DNA of 64,000 nucleotides from Oscillospiraceae bacterium (GCA_024404915.1 JAKSPJ010000010.1:29623-93622), one strand, 5' to 3'. Shown: positions 25,942 through 34,884, counted from the first letter of the stretch. Notes: a model not told the origin generated them from the sequence alone. Numbers and translations: made by a program.

Positions 25942-26823
25942 ATGGCTATTATTGAATTTATAAAAGCAATCATACTGGGCATCGTGGAAGGCGTCACAGA
26001 GTGGCTTCCTGTGAGCAGTACCGGCCACCTGATTCTTGTAAATGAGTTTTTGCAGCTCAAAGTCAGCAGCGATGCTGAAGTCAATGCCGGCTTCATTGAA
26101 ATGTTTGACGTTGTGATCCAGTTGGGTGCCATTATGGCGGTTGTGGTCATTTTCTGGAATAAGCTGTGGCCCTTTGGAAAAAAGAACAATAGTGCACCTC
26201 TGAGTAAAAACGGCTTTGGCGCTTATGTCAAGACAGATATCTTTCAGATGTGGTTTAAGGTTCTTGTAGCCTGTTTGCCCGCTGCTGTCATTGGTGTACT
26301 GCTGGATGATTGGATCGATGCACATTTTTACAATCCCTGGGTAGTTGCCATTGCTTTGATCACCTTTGGTATTGCTTTTATTGTGGTAGAAAACCGCAAC
26401 AAAAATGCAAAGGCAAAAACAACAAAGATGAGTCAGCTGACCTATCAGACAGCATTGATTATCGGCGTGTTCCAATTAATCGCCGCACTGTTCCCGGGAA
26501 CTTCCCGTTCCGGTGCAACCATTGTTGGTGCATTGCTGATTGGTGTTTCCAGAACCGTAGCCGCTGAATTCACATTCTACCTTGCTGTGCCCGTAATGTT
26601 TGGTGCAAGTCTCCTGAAGCTTGTCAAATATGACGGCGGATTTGACGGCAGTCAGATTGCCGTTCTGGCACTCGGAATGATTGTCGCATTTGTAGTCTCA
26701 ATGTTCATCATCAAATTCCTGATGGACTATATCAAAAAGCACGATTTCAAGGTGTTTGGCTGGTACAGAATCATTCTTGGTGTATTGGTACTGCTGTATT
26801 TTGGTATTCATACGATTGCGTAA
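25942..26823 (+). CDS. uppP: Undecaprenyl-diphosphatase
   Basis: Integral membrane enzyme that dephosphorylates undecaprenyl diphosphate to recycle the carrier for peptidoglycan; loss or gain affects bacitracin sensitivity. 293 residues, the family length. Signatures: EGVTEWLPVSSTGHL near the N-terminus (Glu and Ser/His residues) and PGTSRSGATI (catalytic Arg region). About eight membrane segments. The ATG at 25942 (GAGGAA upstream) is preferred to one two codons earlier. Followed by a strong terminator. Confidence 0.97.
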   Translation: MAIIEFIKAIILGIVEGVTEWLPVSSTGHLILVNEFLQLKVSSDAEVNAGFIEMFDVVIQLGAIMAVVVIFWNKLWPFGKKNNSAPLSKNGFGAYVKTDIFQMWFKVLVACLPAAVIGVLLDDWIDAHFYNPWVVAIALITFGIAFIVVENRNKNAKAKTTKMSQLTYQTALIIGVFQLIAALFPGTSRSGATIVGALLIGVSRTVAAEFTFYLAVPVMFGASLLKLVKYDGGFDGSQIAVLALGMIVAFVVSMFIIKFLMDYIKKHDFKVFGWYRIILGVLVLLYFGIHTIA

Positions 26824-26898
26824 ACAAAGGATTTCTTCATTTCTATGTGAAGATGAATATTTCACATGCAAAGACAAATCAATCAAATACTGAGCTTA

Positions 26899-26936
26899 AA
26901 AAAGGCATCACATACAGAACGTGATGCCTTTTTTTA
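26899..26936 (+). terminator. Terminator after uppP
   Basis: A 13-bp perfect stem (26899-26911 with 26921-26933) with a 9-nt loop and a T run. About 75 bases after the stop. Confidence 0.9.
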
Positions 26937-27040
26937 TGGTTAAATACTATTTTGGTAGTTGTTCAGGCTTTTTTCAAAATGCTTAAACTTAATATCCCAT
27001 TTTTACAAGCAATCATATCTGTAATTGTCTCATGAGAATA

Positions 27041-27069
27041 TTGATTTCTATTTATGAATATGGTATAAT
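27041..27069 (+). promoter_or_regulatory. Promoter of sfsA and the GH16 gene
   Basis: TTGATT, a 17-base spacer and TATAAT, about 85 bases before sfsA. Confidence 0.75.
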
Positions 27070-27154
27070 TGAAGAGAACAGAAGAAATCAGACAGGACTT
27101 CCTGCTAATCATTCTTTGTTTCCCCAACACCATATTACATAATAAGAGGAATAT

Positions 27155-27838
27155 ATGAAATATAATAATATACAAACCGCTGTTTTTCTTTCAAGACCAA
27201 ACCGTTTCATAGCCAAAGTTGATATCAATGGTGAGATTGAAACAGTACATGTAAAAAACACCGGAAGATGCAGAGAATTATTATTGCCCGACAGTAAAGT
27301 CATTCTGGAAAAATCTGAAAAAAAAGACAGGAAAACAAAATATGATCTGATTGCCGTATATAAGAATCATTTAGGGCTTGTCAACATAGACAGCCAGGCA
27401 CCAAATAGAATTGTGAAGGAATGGCTTGAGAGAAAACCAGATCTTTTCAAGGATATGACATTTATAAAGCCGGAATACACCTATGGAAAATCCAGAGTCG
27501 ATTTCTATCTCGAATGCGGCTCACGCAAAGTTTTAATTGAAGTCAAAGGCTGCACGCTCGAAATAAACGGCATAGGATACTTCCCTGATGCACCAACCGA
27601 ACGAGGTGTCAAGCACCTGAATGAGCTTTCAGACGCCGTAAAGCAGGGATATGAGTGCTATATTGCTTTTGCAATCACCATGCCAAAGGTCAAACAGGTG
27701 CTTCCTAACATAGAGACACATAAGGCATTTGGCGAAGCTCTGCAGAACGCAATCAATTCCGGGGTAAAAGTATTATTTTTTCCGTGCGAAGTTCGGGAAG
27801 ACAGCCTTGAGATCACAGATTACATCATAAATATGTAA
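27155..27838 (+). CDS. sfsA: SfsA family protein
   Basis: 227 residues of the sugar-fermentation-stimulation family: FLSRPNRFIAKV, HVKNTGRCRELL, the YGKSRVDFYLE segment and IEVKGCTL, where the Asp, Glu and Lys match a nuclease-like PD-(D/E)xK core. E. coli SfsA was described as a DNA-binding maltose regulator; the biochemical role is still unclear. It precedes the GH16-dockerin gene by 25 bases and is probably on the same message. Confidence 0.93.
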   Translation: MKYNNIQTAVFLSRPNRFIAKVDINGEIETVHVKNTGRCRELLLPDSKVILEKSEKKDRKTKYDLIAVYKNHLGLVNIDSQAPNRIVKEWLERKPDLFKDMTFIKPEYTYGKSRVDFYLECGSRKVLIEVKGCTLEINGIGYFPDAPTERGVKHLNELSDAVKQGYECYIAFAITMPKVKQVLPNIETHKAFGEALQNAINSGVKVLFFPCEVREDSLEITDYIINM

Positions 27839-27863
27839 TTCTCAATATCAAAGGAGGTACCAA

Positions 27864-29969
27864 ATGAAAAAGGGCGTATCGTTATTTCTGTCAGCGGCCA
27901 TGCTGCTGTCTGTTTCTCCTGCATCAGTATCTCAGACAACAGCAGCTGCTGATACAGATGTGTTCTATGAAGATTTTTCAGGTGAGACACTGGATTCTGA
28001 CAAATGGCTTGTTGCCTATAAAAACTGGGGCGGAAAAGTCACTGAAAATGGTGTGAAAGTGGATTATAACGGCGGCGTCATCCCACAGAATATTTCAGTC
28101 AATAACGGAAAACTGATCCTGAAAGGAAATGGGAATCTGTATGATGGCGATTTGAAGGGCATTAACAAAGACGGCTCTCTGCGCAGCGATGGAAAAAGAA
28201 CAGGCGCTGCCATTGCGACAAAAGAATACTTTGCATCCGGAAGCTATGAAATCATGGCAAAGGCCGCACCAGAACTGGGCGCATGTTCTGCAATATGGAC
28301 TTTTGAATATGAAGAAGACTGGGATACCGGTGAAATCACCAATCATGAAATCGATATTGAAATGCCCGGCAGGCCCAAATCAGAAAAGAAGAACCAAAGC
28401 TTTCAATATGCCCTTTGCAACACCTGGATTGGTGAAAACGAGGGTGAATATAAGACGGGTTATACAGATATCGGTGTAAATCAGGCTGATGGGGCTTTTC
28501 ATAAATATCGTTTTGACTGGCATACTGGCGATCAAAATGAAAAAGCAAGGGTGGAATTCTATTTTGATGATGTATTGACATATACCTCAACAGAATACAT
28601 TCCCACAAAAGAAGGCAGATTATGGCTCGGCTTATGGTTCCCGAATGCATGGGCAGGCACTCCCGATTTCGATGAAACAGATTTTGAAATTGATTATATC
28701 AGAATCACTCCATTCCATGAAAGCGGAGATGCAAAACAAAATGAAACATATCCCGAAGATGGATGGGGCAATATATCTGATATTACCATTCCTGCGCCTG
28801 TTATACAAGGAGATATAAACATTGACGGACAATTCAATATTTCGGATGTTATTTTACTGCAAAAATGGCTGCTGGCTTTTCCTGATACATCACTTGGTAA
28901 CTGGAAAGCAGGAGATTTCAATGATGATTATGTATTGAATACTCTGGATTTTAATATGATGAAGCATGCATTATTCTCATCGGTTCACACGGCAAATACA
29001 ATTCGTGTTACAAATACAGAAGAATTAAAAACAGCTCTGGAAAATGCAAAAGCAGGAGATGAAATTGTATTGGCGGAAGGTGAATATATCTATAGTGGTT
29101 CGACTGCAAAGGGATATATGTTTAAATGCACAGCAGAAGGAACAGAAAACAATCCGATTATTCTCCGTTCAGAAAATACTGAGAATCCTGCAATTCTATC
29201 GGGTACATCAACAGCTGTCAACTCTGTGCTTGTGGTAACCGGCGATTACTGGGAAATACGGAATCTGAAAGTGACAAATGGTCAAAAAGGAATCATGGTA
29301 AATGATTCAAATCACACAAAAGTAATTGACTGTGAGGTATATAATATCGGTTCAGAAGGAATTCATTTCAGGGATAACAGCTGCTACGATCTCGCTGAGA
29401 ATTGCTATGTCCATGATACAGGTGTCGTCTCCCCCGGTTTCGGGGAGGCAATCTATATCGGCAGTGCACATTCAACAACCGGCTACGGATTTGATTGTCA
29501 TTATAATACTGTCCGTGGATGCCGACTCGGGCCAAATGTTGCTGCGGAACATGTTGATGTCAAGGAATATACTATCGGCACTATCATTGAAGACTGCATT
29601 TTCGACGGAACAGGAATGAGCGGCGAAAACAGTGCAAAAAGCTTTGTGAACATAAAAGGAAATGATTGTATATTAAGAAATAACACAGGCTACAGAAACG
29701 GAAATGATAAGATTCAAAGAGCATTTGAACAGAATAATGTTGTGGATGGCTGGGGACAGAATGCCCTTGTTTATGGGAACAAAGTGTATATGGATACGGC
29801 GACGAATGCTTTGGGCAAAAAAATGTATTTCCTGAATGCCTGGAATTGTTCATGTACTGTCTGGAATAATTATATGGCATATAATGATGCACTGTTCTCT
29901 GTAGACAGTGAAAAAGATCACTGGAATTACTATAATTGCAATATGATAACCTATGGAGATGCCTCATAA
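27864..29969 (+). CDS. Two-module cellulosomal enzyme: GH16, internal dockerin, beta-helix lyase-like domain
   Basis: 701 residues with GGAGG upstream. Signal peptide about 1-29. GH16 domain about 33-285 with the catalytic EIDIE (162-166) and no bulge residue, as in lichenase-type beta-glucanases; it should cut a beta-1,3/1,4-glucan or galactan. Residues 315-372 are a complete type I dockerin (DINIDGQFNISD, then DFNDDYVLNTLD). Residues about 380-701 are a right-handed parallel beta-helix of the polysaccharide-lyase/epimerase kind with repeated Asn/Gly turns; no precise family assigned. A dockerin in the middle of a chain is uncommon. Closest dockerin in the window is that of the lyase at 14560-16704. 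Confidence 0.85.
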   Translation: MKKGVSLFLSAAMLLSVSPASVSQTTAAADTDVFYEDFSGETLDSDKWLVAYKNWGGKVTENGVKVDYNGGVIPQNISVNNGKLILKGNGNLYDGDLKGINKDGSLRSDGKRTGAAIATKEYFASGSYEIMAKAAPELGACSAIWTFEYEEDWDTGEITNHEIDIEMPGRPKSEKKNQSFQYALCNTWIGENEGEYKTGYTDIGVNQADGAFHKYRFDWHTGDQNEKARVEFYFDDVLTYTSTEYIPTKEGRLWLGLWFPNAWAGTPDFDETDFEIDYIRITPFHESGDAKQNETYPEDGWGNISDITIPAPVIQGDINIDGQFNISDVILLQKWLLAFPDTSLGNWKAGDFNDDYVLNTLDFNMMKHALFSSVHTANTIRVTNTEELKTALENAKAGDEIVLAEGEYIYSGSTAKGYMFKCTAEGTENNPIILRSENTENPAILSGTSTAVNSVLVVTGDYWEIRNLKVTNGQKGIMVNDSNHTKVIDCEVYNIGSEGIHFRDNSCYDLAENCYVHDTGVVSPGFGEAIYIGSAHSTTGYGFDCHYNTVRGCRLGPNVAAEHVDVKEYTIGTIIEDCIFDGTGMSGENSAKSFVNIKGNDCILRNNTGYRNGNDKIQRAFEQNNVVDGWGQNALVYGNKVYMDTATNALGKKMYFLNAWNCSCTVWNNYMAYNDALFSVDSEKDHWNYYNCNMITYGDAS

Positions 29970-30036
29970 AAAGCCCTGGAGATTTCATCTATGGATTTTA
30001 AGCGGAGATTAGTATACACAGTATAAAGCATATAAA

Positions 30037-30066
30037 GAAAAGCAGTCTTTCAGGGCTGCTTTTCTT
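30037..30066 (+). terminator. Terminator after the GH16 gene
   Basis: A 9-bp stem (30037-30045 with 30056-30064) followed by TTTTC. Lies about 70 bases after the stop. Confidence 0.65.
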
Positions 30067-30130
30067 ATGCAGGATCAGTGGTGAAAAACTACAGGGTTTC
30101 AGAAATGTCACAACAGGACATTCTGTTACG

Positions 30131-30170
30131 AGAAAAAACATGCACCACTCAAAGCGAGTGATGCATGTTC
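30131..30170 (-). terminator. Terminator of the cohesin-GH25 gene
   Basis: A 13-bp stem with one G-T pair (30138-30150 with 30156-30168), followed on the minus strand by a run of six T. About 80 bases past the stop. Confidence 0.85.
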
Positions 30171-30250
30171 TCATATGATAATCTGTGAATCCCCTGCTGC
30201 TCAGGAATGGTTCTATTTTGCAGCAGAATAAATACAGACTGCTCTTTCTC

Positions 30251-31654
30251 TTAGTATCCATTACAGTGTCTTTGTTGAATAAGAGTGGGGTAATCCCGAT
30301 ATCCAATATCCATATCGCAGTCGCCTTTGACACCGGCACATGTACCATAGCCATACTGCCAAATGCCGTAATTACCGGTATAGGATGGTTTGGAGACATT
30401 GTAATTTGCCACCCACACATCGTATCTGTTTCTGGTGGATTCACTAATGGTATTTTTCAGATAGAAGGAAGAACAGTAAATCTGGGCAAAATATCCTTTT
30501 TTCTCCATCTCGGAACAAAAGGCTTCAATAATCGCTGAAACCTTTTCCATTCCCTGGTCCAGTGCCCTTGGTTCTTCAATATCAAAAGCAATCGGATACT
30601 CAAATTTTCTGTCTCCGAGAACCTGTGCACAAACATTTGCCTCAATGCGTGCATCCTCAGGAGTAGTGGCATAGGAATACCAATATGCTCCTACAGGAAT
30701 GCCGACTGACTTTGCGCCGTTGTAGTATGTCTTGAAATACTTATCTTCCTGCTTGAGGTATTTTCCAAAACCTGCACGCACAATAATAAACTGTGTATCT
30801 GATTCATTTTTGATAGCGTTAAAATCCACATCTCCCTGCCAGGCAGAAATGTCGATGCCCCGAATGGAACTCTTGGTAACAGTAGTTGTTTCACTGGTAA
30901 GCTCTGTAGTCACTGTCACAGTAGTGGTTTCAGGGAATTGTGCCGGCGCAGATGTGGTTAACGTTGTTTCTGAAACAGTTGCGGCGGTATCCGTGAGCAA
31001 AGGATCCCCTGTTGTGGTAACGGTTGTAACAGCTGTTGCAGGAGCAGTTGTTGTGGTGGTGGTAATGGGTGGTTCATCTTCGGAGTGCAAAACCGTAATA
31101 CTGCCTCGGGCTGTCAGCATCGGAAGCACATTTTTATTCTGATACAACTGTGTATCTTCAAAATGAATGGTATACACGGTATCCGGAACTGCATCCTGCG
31201 GAATACGGAATCTCACATATAATATTTCACCGTTTTCTTCTGTATACTCTTTGGTCTGGGATAATACCACAGTTTTTCCAGTGTCACGGAATGGTGAGAA
31301 AAACATATTCTGCCGGACCATCAGCATCTCTTCATCAATGTCATCGTAATCCGGCTGTAACACCTGCAGACCCTTATCATAATTCAAAACAATGCGTGCA
31401 CTGTCGAAGCCGGGATTCTGGTCAATTGAGACACATAAAACCACTTCTTCACCGGGGCAGCCCTCCGCAGAACTAATAGAAAGGTTCAAGGGAGTTGACA
31501 ACTGGTTACGAATCGTAATCAGCCTGTCAAATACATCTACAATCCCGTCTTCATTGATATCGGTGATAATTGCAGAAGCAGGAACTGCAAGCATGACGAT
31601 ACACAGCAGCGCTGCAACCCAGGCAGTTATCATTTTTTTGACAAAATAATGCAT
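30251..31654 (-). CDS. Secreted GH25 muramidase with dockerin half-repeat and cohesin-like domain
   Basis: 467 residues. Signal peptide 1-28. Residues 32-43 (DINEDGIVDVFD) form one calcium loop of the dockerin type, with no second repeat. Residues about 55-189 look like a cohesin: GCPGEEVVLCVSID, GFDSARIVLNYD and a C-terminal GSITVL strand. A Thr-rich linker (about 190-262) leads to a GH25 lysozyme domain (265-467) with Asp268 (GIDIS) and the acidic pair in AFDIE (358-360). GH25 enzymes cut the glycan of peptidoglycan. The ATG at 31654 is preferred to a GTG that overlaps the ribosome site. A cohesin joined to a cell-wall enzyme suggests a scaffold that can sit on or open the wall. Confidence 0.85.
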   Translation of the reverse strand: MHYFVKKMITAWVAALLCIVMLAVPASAIITDINEDGIVDVFDRLITIRNQLSTPLNLSISSAEGCPGEEVVLCVSIDQNPGFDSARIVLNYDKGLQVLQPDYDDIDEEMLMVRQNMFFSPFRDTGKTVVLSQTKEYTEENGEILYVRFRIPQDAVPDTVYTIHFEDTQLYQNKNVLPMLTARGSITVLHSEDEPPITTTTTTAPATAVTTVTTTGDPLLTDTAATVSETTLTTSAPAQFPETTTVTVTTELTSETTTVTKSSIRGIDISAWQGDVDFNAIKNESDTQFIIVRAGFGKYLKQEDKYFKTYYNGAKSVGIPVGAYWYSYATTPEDARIEANVCAQVLGDRKFEYPIAFDIEEPRALDQGMEKVSAIIEAFCSEMEKKGYFAQIYCSSFYLKNTISESTRNRYDVWVANYNVSKPSYTGNYGIWQYGYGTCAGVKGDCDMDIGYRDYPTLIQQRHCNGY

Positions 31655-31993
31655 CTGAACACTCACTCCTCATTTATAATAAATTTTCAGCTTATTCTGG
31701 GAAAAACTGAATTGCTCTATTTCTGGACACCGGCAAAGGAACTGCCCTTGTCCTGCAGGATTTTTGAAACAACTTGCGCAAATACTTTTTTTCAGAAACC
31801 ATCAAAATAGTAATTAAATAGTAATTAATCCAAGAATACTTATTTTATATACTACATTTTATCATAATATGACTGGAAATGCAAGATTTTGACTGCAATT
31901 TTCCAATCATTTTGCATTTAGCACTATTTGTTATCTATAATCCGCTGAAAGTATGTGCATATCTCCAAATATCTGTTTTTTCTATTTTCCCCC

Positions 31994-32022
31994 TTGACAT
32001 TTCATCGGTAATGTAGTATAAT
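31994..32022 (+). promoter_or_regulatory. Promoter of tRNA-Thr
   Basis: Perfect TTGACA, a 17-base spacer and perfect TATAAT, 37 bases before the tRNA. The upstream 330 bases contain no gene; an 11-base stretch with ATAGTAATTAA is repeated in tandem near 31808. Confidence 0.92.
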
Positions 32023-32059
32023 ATATAAGCAATCAGTTAAGCGATTCAAAACAACAGAT

Positions 32060-32132
32060 GCTGTTTTAGCTCAGTTGGTAGAGCACATCCTTGGTAAGGA
32101 TGAGGTCGCTGGTTCAAATCCAGTAAACAGCT
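32060..32132 (+). tRNA. tRNA-Thr (anticodon GGT)
   Basis: 73 bases folding as a full cloverleaf: acceptor GCTGTTT with AAACAGC, D arm GCTC/GAGC, anticodon stem CATCC/GGATG around TTGGTAA, and a T arm GCTGG/CCAGT with loop TTCAAAT. Discriminator T; CCA is not encoded. The anticodon GGT reads ACC/ACT. Confidence 0.97.
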
Positions 32133-32135
32133 TGA

Positions 32136-32168
32136 AACACCTTGAAGATTATTCAGGGTGTTTTTTTA
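32136..32168 (+). terminator. Terminator of tRNA-Thr
   Basis: An 11-bp stem (32136-32146 with 32152-32162, one G-T pair) and a T run, four bases after the tRNA. Confidence 0.9.
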
Positions 32169-32210
32169 TATCCTTGCATGATTCCATAGAGATGCGGATT
32201 CCATTCCATG

Positions 32211-32266
32211 CAGAGAATAAACAGAAATGCCGGATTATTTAATCCGGCATTTCTGTTTATTCTCTG
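32211..32266. repeat. Long perfect palindrome
   Basis: 27 bases perfectly inverted (32211-32237 with 32240-32266) around two bases. The right arm includes the last codons and stop of the small membrane protein gene. No T run follows on either strand, so it is not a standard terminator; it may stop transcripts from both sides or protect mRNA 3' ends. Confidence 0.85.
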
Positions 32267-32679
32267 GTTTCAGATCTTGGTTTCCTTTTCGGAGGAGCTT
32301 GCGTTCCCTCCGCTGCAGGTGGTCTGCGCCGTTTTTGATGAGCTGGCTGTGTTCTTTCAGCTGCTCCGCTGCGGCCTTCCACTGGAGGTCTGCGGCGCTT
32401 CTGCCCTTCCCTGGCAGGCACCTGTTTTCTTTGCGGCTCTGAGATATCATATGGGCCACGCACCGCCTTACACCGTGGATCCTCAGGAATTGCGGGTTTG
32501 CTGTGCTTCTCTCGAAAAGCATCCACTTTCTTCGCTATCCATGGGGTCAGTACTGTAATCAGCGCAACCACGCCAAAAATCAAAAAAAACTTTCCCATAA
32601 AGCGCAGAAGTACAGGCGTAATATTCACCATTTCCTCATTTTCCGCCGCAAACGCCAATAATATGAATAACTGATTCAT
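32257..32679 (-). CDS. Small membrane protein with basic Pro/Arg-rich tail
   Basis: 140 residues. A weak hydrophobic N-terminus (about 1-12), one clear membrane segment (about 27-47, FMGKFFLIFGVVALITVL), then a long polar tail dominated by Arg, Pro, Lys and Glu. I do not recognise a family. Its start overlaps the stop of the methyltransferase gene by four bases, so it is the last gene of that operon. Its own 3' end lies in a 27-bp perfect inverted repeat. Confidence 0.65.
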   Translation of the reverse strand: MNQLFILLAFAAENEEMVNITPVLLRFMGKFFLIFGVVALITVLTPWIAKKVDAFREKHSKPAIPEDPRCKAVRGPYDISEPQRKQVPAREGQKRRRPPVEGRSGAAERTQPAHQKRRRPPAAEGTQAPPKRKPRSETRE

Positions 32680-33251
32680 ACTGCTTCACCGCCATCCTTT
32701 TTTACAAACACCACAAAGGGCGGACAACCTGTACGGTTCGGAAATGTGCACTGCAATACCGTATAATAGCGGCTGTCAAGCTCTTCCAGATACTTCAGAA
32801 TGGCATCCCGTTCCGTGAAGCCATTGTTTCTGCCATAGTATACGCAAAGCACCATAGACCCATCCTGTTTCAGCAGCCTGAGCCCTGCATCCAGTGCAGC
32901 AATACTGCTTTCCGCTCTGGTAAAAATCTCGTGATTTCCTTTTGGAAGCCATCCGAAGTTAAATACGATGCAGGAAACCGTATTATCCTCTGCATATTTC
33001 GCCATATTTGCATGGCTTTCCAGATACAGCTCAGCAGATAGCTGGTGTTCTTTCAGCAGGGCATTCGCTGAATCAATTGCTTCCTGCTGAATATCAAAGC
33101 CGATAACCCTGCCTTCCTGCCCAGTCAGTTCACACAGAAGCTTTGTATCAAATCCTCTGCCGCAGGTTGCATCAATACAAATATCGCCAGGCCGGACATT
33201 TTCCCGAAGATACTTATGGGCAATTTCCAATACGCTTAATTGTCTCTTCAT
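32676..33251 (-). CDS. mnmM: MnmM/YtqB family SAM methyltransferase (tRNA wobble uridine)
   Basis: 191 residues. Class I methyltransferase with the SAM motif DATCGRGFDT and GFDIQ, then FNFGWLPKGNHEI and the C-terminal NRTGCPPFVVFVK, the rRNA_methylase (PF06962) pattern. B. subtilis YtqB of this family methylates 5-aminomethyl-2-thiouridine at tRNA position 34 and was renamed MnmM. The start overlaps the upstream phosphoesterase stop by four bases and the end overlaps the next gene, so translation is coupled. Confidence 0.85.
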   Translation of the reverse strand: MKRQLSVLEIAHKYLRENVRPGDICIDATCGRGFDTKLLCELTGQEGRVIGFDIQQEAIDSANALLKEHQLSAELYLESHANMAKYAEDNTVSCIVFNFGWLPKGNHEIFTRAESSIAALDAGLRLLKQDGSMVLCVYYGRNNGFTERDAILKYLEELDSRYYTVLQCTFPNRTGCPPFVVFVKKDGGEAV

Positions 33252-33961
33252 ACGTAAAACACTTCCATGTCATCCAGACGCAGACATGCAAGCCTTCCAC
33301 CGCCTTCATGGAATACTGCACCGCAGTCAATATTAATATAGGTCTCTGTAAACAGAACCTCTGCCAATCCTTTGGAATGTGGGTAGATCAGCGTAGGAGT
33401 ATGTCCGAAAATGAGCATTTTATCCTCGTAAAAGCGGTCTGTCAGCTGTGGGCGTGCATTTACCAGCGCATCAATCGGATAATCAGAAATCCGCAGAGTG
33501 GGATCAAAGCCGTCAATGCCGCTGTGTGTCAATATGAATTCTCTGCCATCCGGCATTTTAATTTCTTCATAAATCAGAAATTCCTGCAAATACGCAAGCA
33601 TTTCCTCACGCTGTTCCGGCGGTAAATCCAGATATTGCTGTGCTGTAACACCACCGCCGTTATGCATCCATGCTGAAAATAATTCAAATCCTTCTTCTGT
33701 GTAGTAATCTTCTACGTCATCCGCAGTTGCTTCGTCAGGCAGACCGCACATACAGCGAAGCATAATCGCTTCATGATTTCCCAGCAAAGGATAGACATTC
33801 ACCCGATTCATGCAATCTTTCAGAAGTGGTATCGGGGCTTCGCCACGGTCTATGAGATCTCCCAGGATATACAGGTCATCTTCATCCGAAAAATGGATCT
33901 GCTCCAGCATCTGCAGAAAAGCACCATAGCATCCGTGAATATCACTCATAACATATATCAT
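33248..33961 (-). CDS. Calcineurin-like metallophosphoesterase (PPP family)
   Basis: 237 residues with the ordered metal motifs SDIHG (6-10), GDLIDRG, GNHE and FGHTPT. They bind two metal ions and hydrolyse phosphoesters. The order and spacing match bacterial Ser/Thr phosphatases of the PrpA/lambda type, but ApaH-like diadenosine hydrolysis cannot be ruled out. It is in an operon 33 bases after rsmE and overlaps mnmM. Confidence 0.9.
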   Translation of the reverse strand: MIYVMSDIHGCYGAFLQMLEQIHFSDEDDLYILGDLIDRGEAPIPLLKDCMNRVNVYPLLGNHEAIMLRCMCGLPDEATADDVEDYYTEEGFELFSAWMHNGGGVTAQQYLDLPPEQREEMLAYLQEFLIYEEIKMPDGREFILTHSGIDGFDPTLRISDYPIDALVNARPQLTDRFYEDKMLIFGHTPTLIYPHSKGLAEVLFTETYINIDCGAVFHEGGGRLACLRLDDMEVFYV

Positions 33962-33994
33962 GCGGTCACCTCCTCACATTTCTTTCTGTGTCAT

Positions 33995-34717
33995 TCAGTT
34001 CAGATTGCCTGTGCGATACATTAACACAGACAATGCTGTCAACGGTGCAGTCTCACATCGTAGAATACGTTTGCCAAGCCATACTGCCTGAACACCCTTA
34101 GACTGCAGATATGCAATTTCCTGTGGATCAAATCCTCCTTCACTGCCGATGCAAAGACCATAGCTTTTAGCATCTGCAGGCACTTCGGAGAAAGAGATTC
34201 CGCCTTCTGATTCATATAATACAACAGGTACATCAAAATCAGCCATGCGCTCTGCCGCCATCTCCAATGTATGCAGAGGTGCAACGACAGGAATTATATC
34301 ACGACCTGATTGCTGCGCCGCAGATTGGGCAATTCGCTGCAGGCGGGGAAGCTTTTTCTGAAAATCACCAGCTGACATTCTGGATATGCATCTGCGTGTC
34401 AGTACCGGTACAATTTCAGTTACGCCAAGCTCAACGGATTTCTGGATAATCTGTTCCAGTTTATCCGCTTTCGGCAGCGCCTGAAATAGCGTTACAGAAA
34501 TAGTAGGCTCCTGACAACAGGAAGCAGAAGATAGAATATTCAAATATATAACATCAGATGTGATTTCGGAAATTTCGCATTCATAGTTGATACCGCAGGA
34601 GCAAATGGTCAGCTGCTCTTTCGGACGCATTCGAAGTGAAAAGCCGATATGGCGTGCATTCTCTCCTGTCAGCATGGGCTGTTCTGTTGAAAAGGCATCA
34701 TCAAAAAACTTTGGCAT
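33995..34717 (-). CDS. rsmE: 16S rRNA (uracil-1498 N3)-methyltransferase
   Basis: 240 residues. N-terminal PUA-like domain (about 1-65), then an SPOUT methyltransferase domain: LPKADKLEQIIQKSVELG, IGSEGGFDPQEI (the SAM knot) and the C-terminal LGKRILRCETA. Methylates U1498 of 16S rRNA at the decoding site. The ATG at 34717 follows GAAGGAG; a TTG two codons earlier is the alternative. First gene of the operon. Confidence 0.95.
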   Translation of the reverse strand: MPKFFDDAFSTEQPMLTGENARHIGFSLRMRPKEQLTICSCGINYECEISEITSDVIYLNILSSASCCQEPTISVTLFQALPKADKLEQIIQKSVELGVTEIVPVLTRRCISRMSAGDFQKKLPRLQRIAQSAAQQSGRDIIPVVAPLHTLEMAAERMADFDVPVVLYESEGGISFSEVPADAKSYGLCIGSEGGFDPQEIAYLQSKGVQAVWLGKRILRCETAPLTALSVLMYRTGNLN

Positions 34718-34746
34718 GTTCAATACTCCTTCTATGTTTATTCTTT

Positions 34747-34775
34747 ATTATAGCATATCTTTCGCATAAATGCAA
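34747..34775 (-). promoter_or_regulatory. Promoter of the rsmE operon
   Basis: On the minus strand TTGCAT, a 17-base spacer and TATAAT, 30 bases before rsmE. Confidence 0.85.
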
Positions 34776-34884
34776 GTCCTTTCCAATAAGACGAACAGAT
34801 CAGGCACAATGTGTCGATATGTGATTCTTTTACCGAAAATCCAAATCAATATCTGATATCATAATACTTCATGCCGTTTCATCA

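Noticed and set aside
30860..31090. Thr-codon-rich tract that looks like a simple repeat or CRISPR-like array
   Set aside because: It encodes the Thr-rich linker of the GH25 protein. No regular spacers; no CRISPR array seen anywhere in the window.
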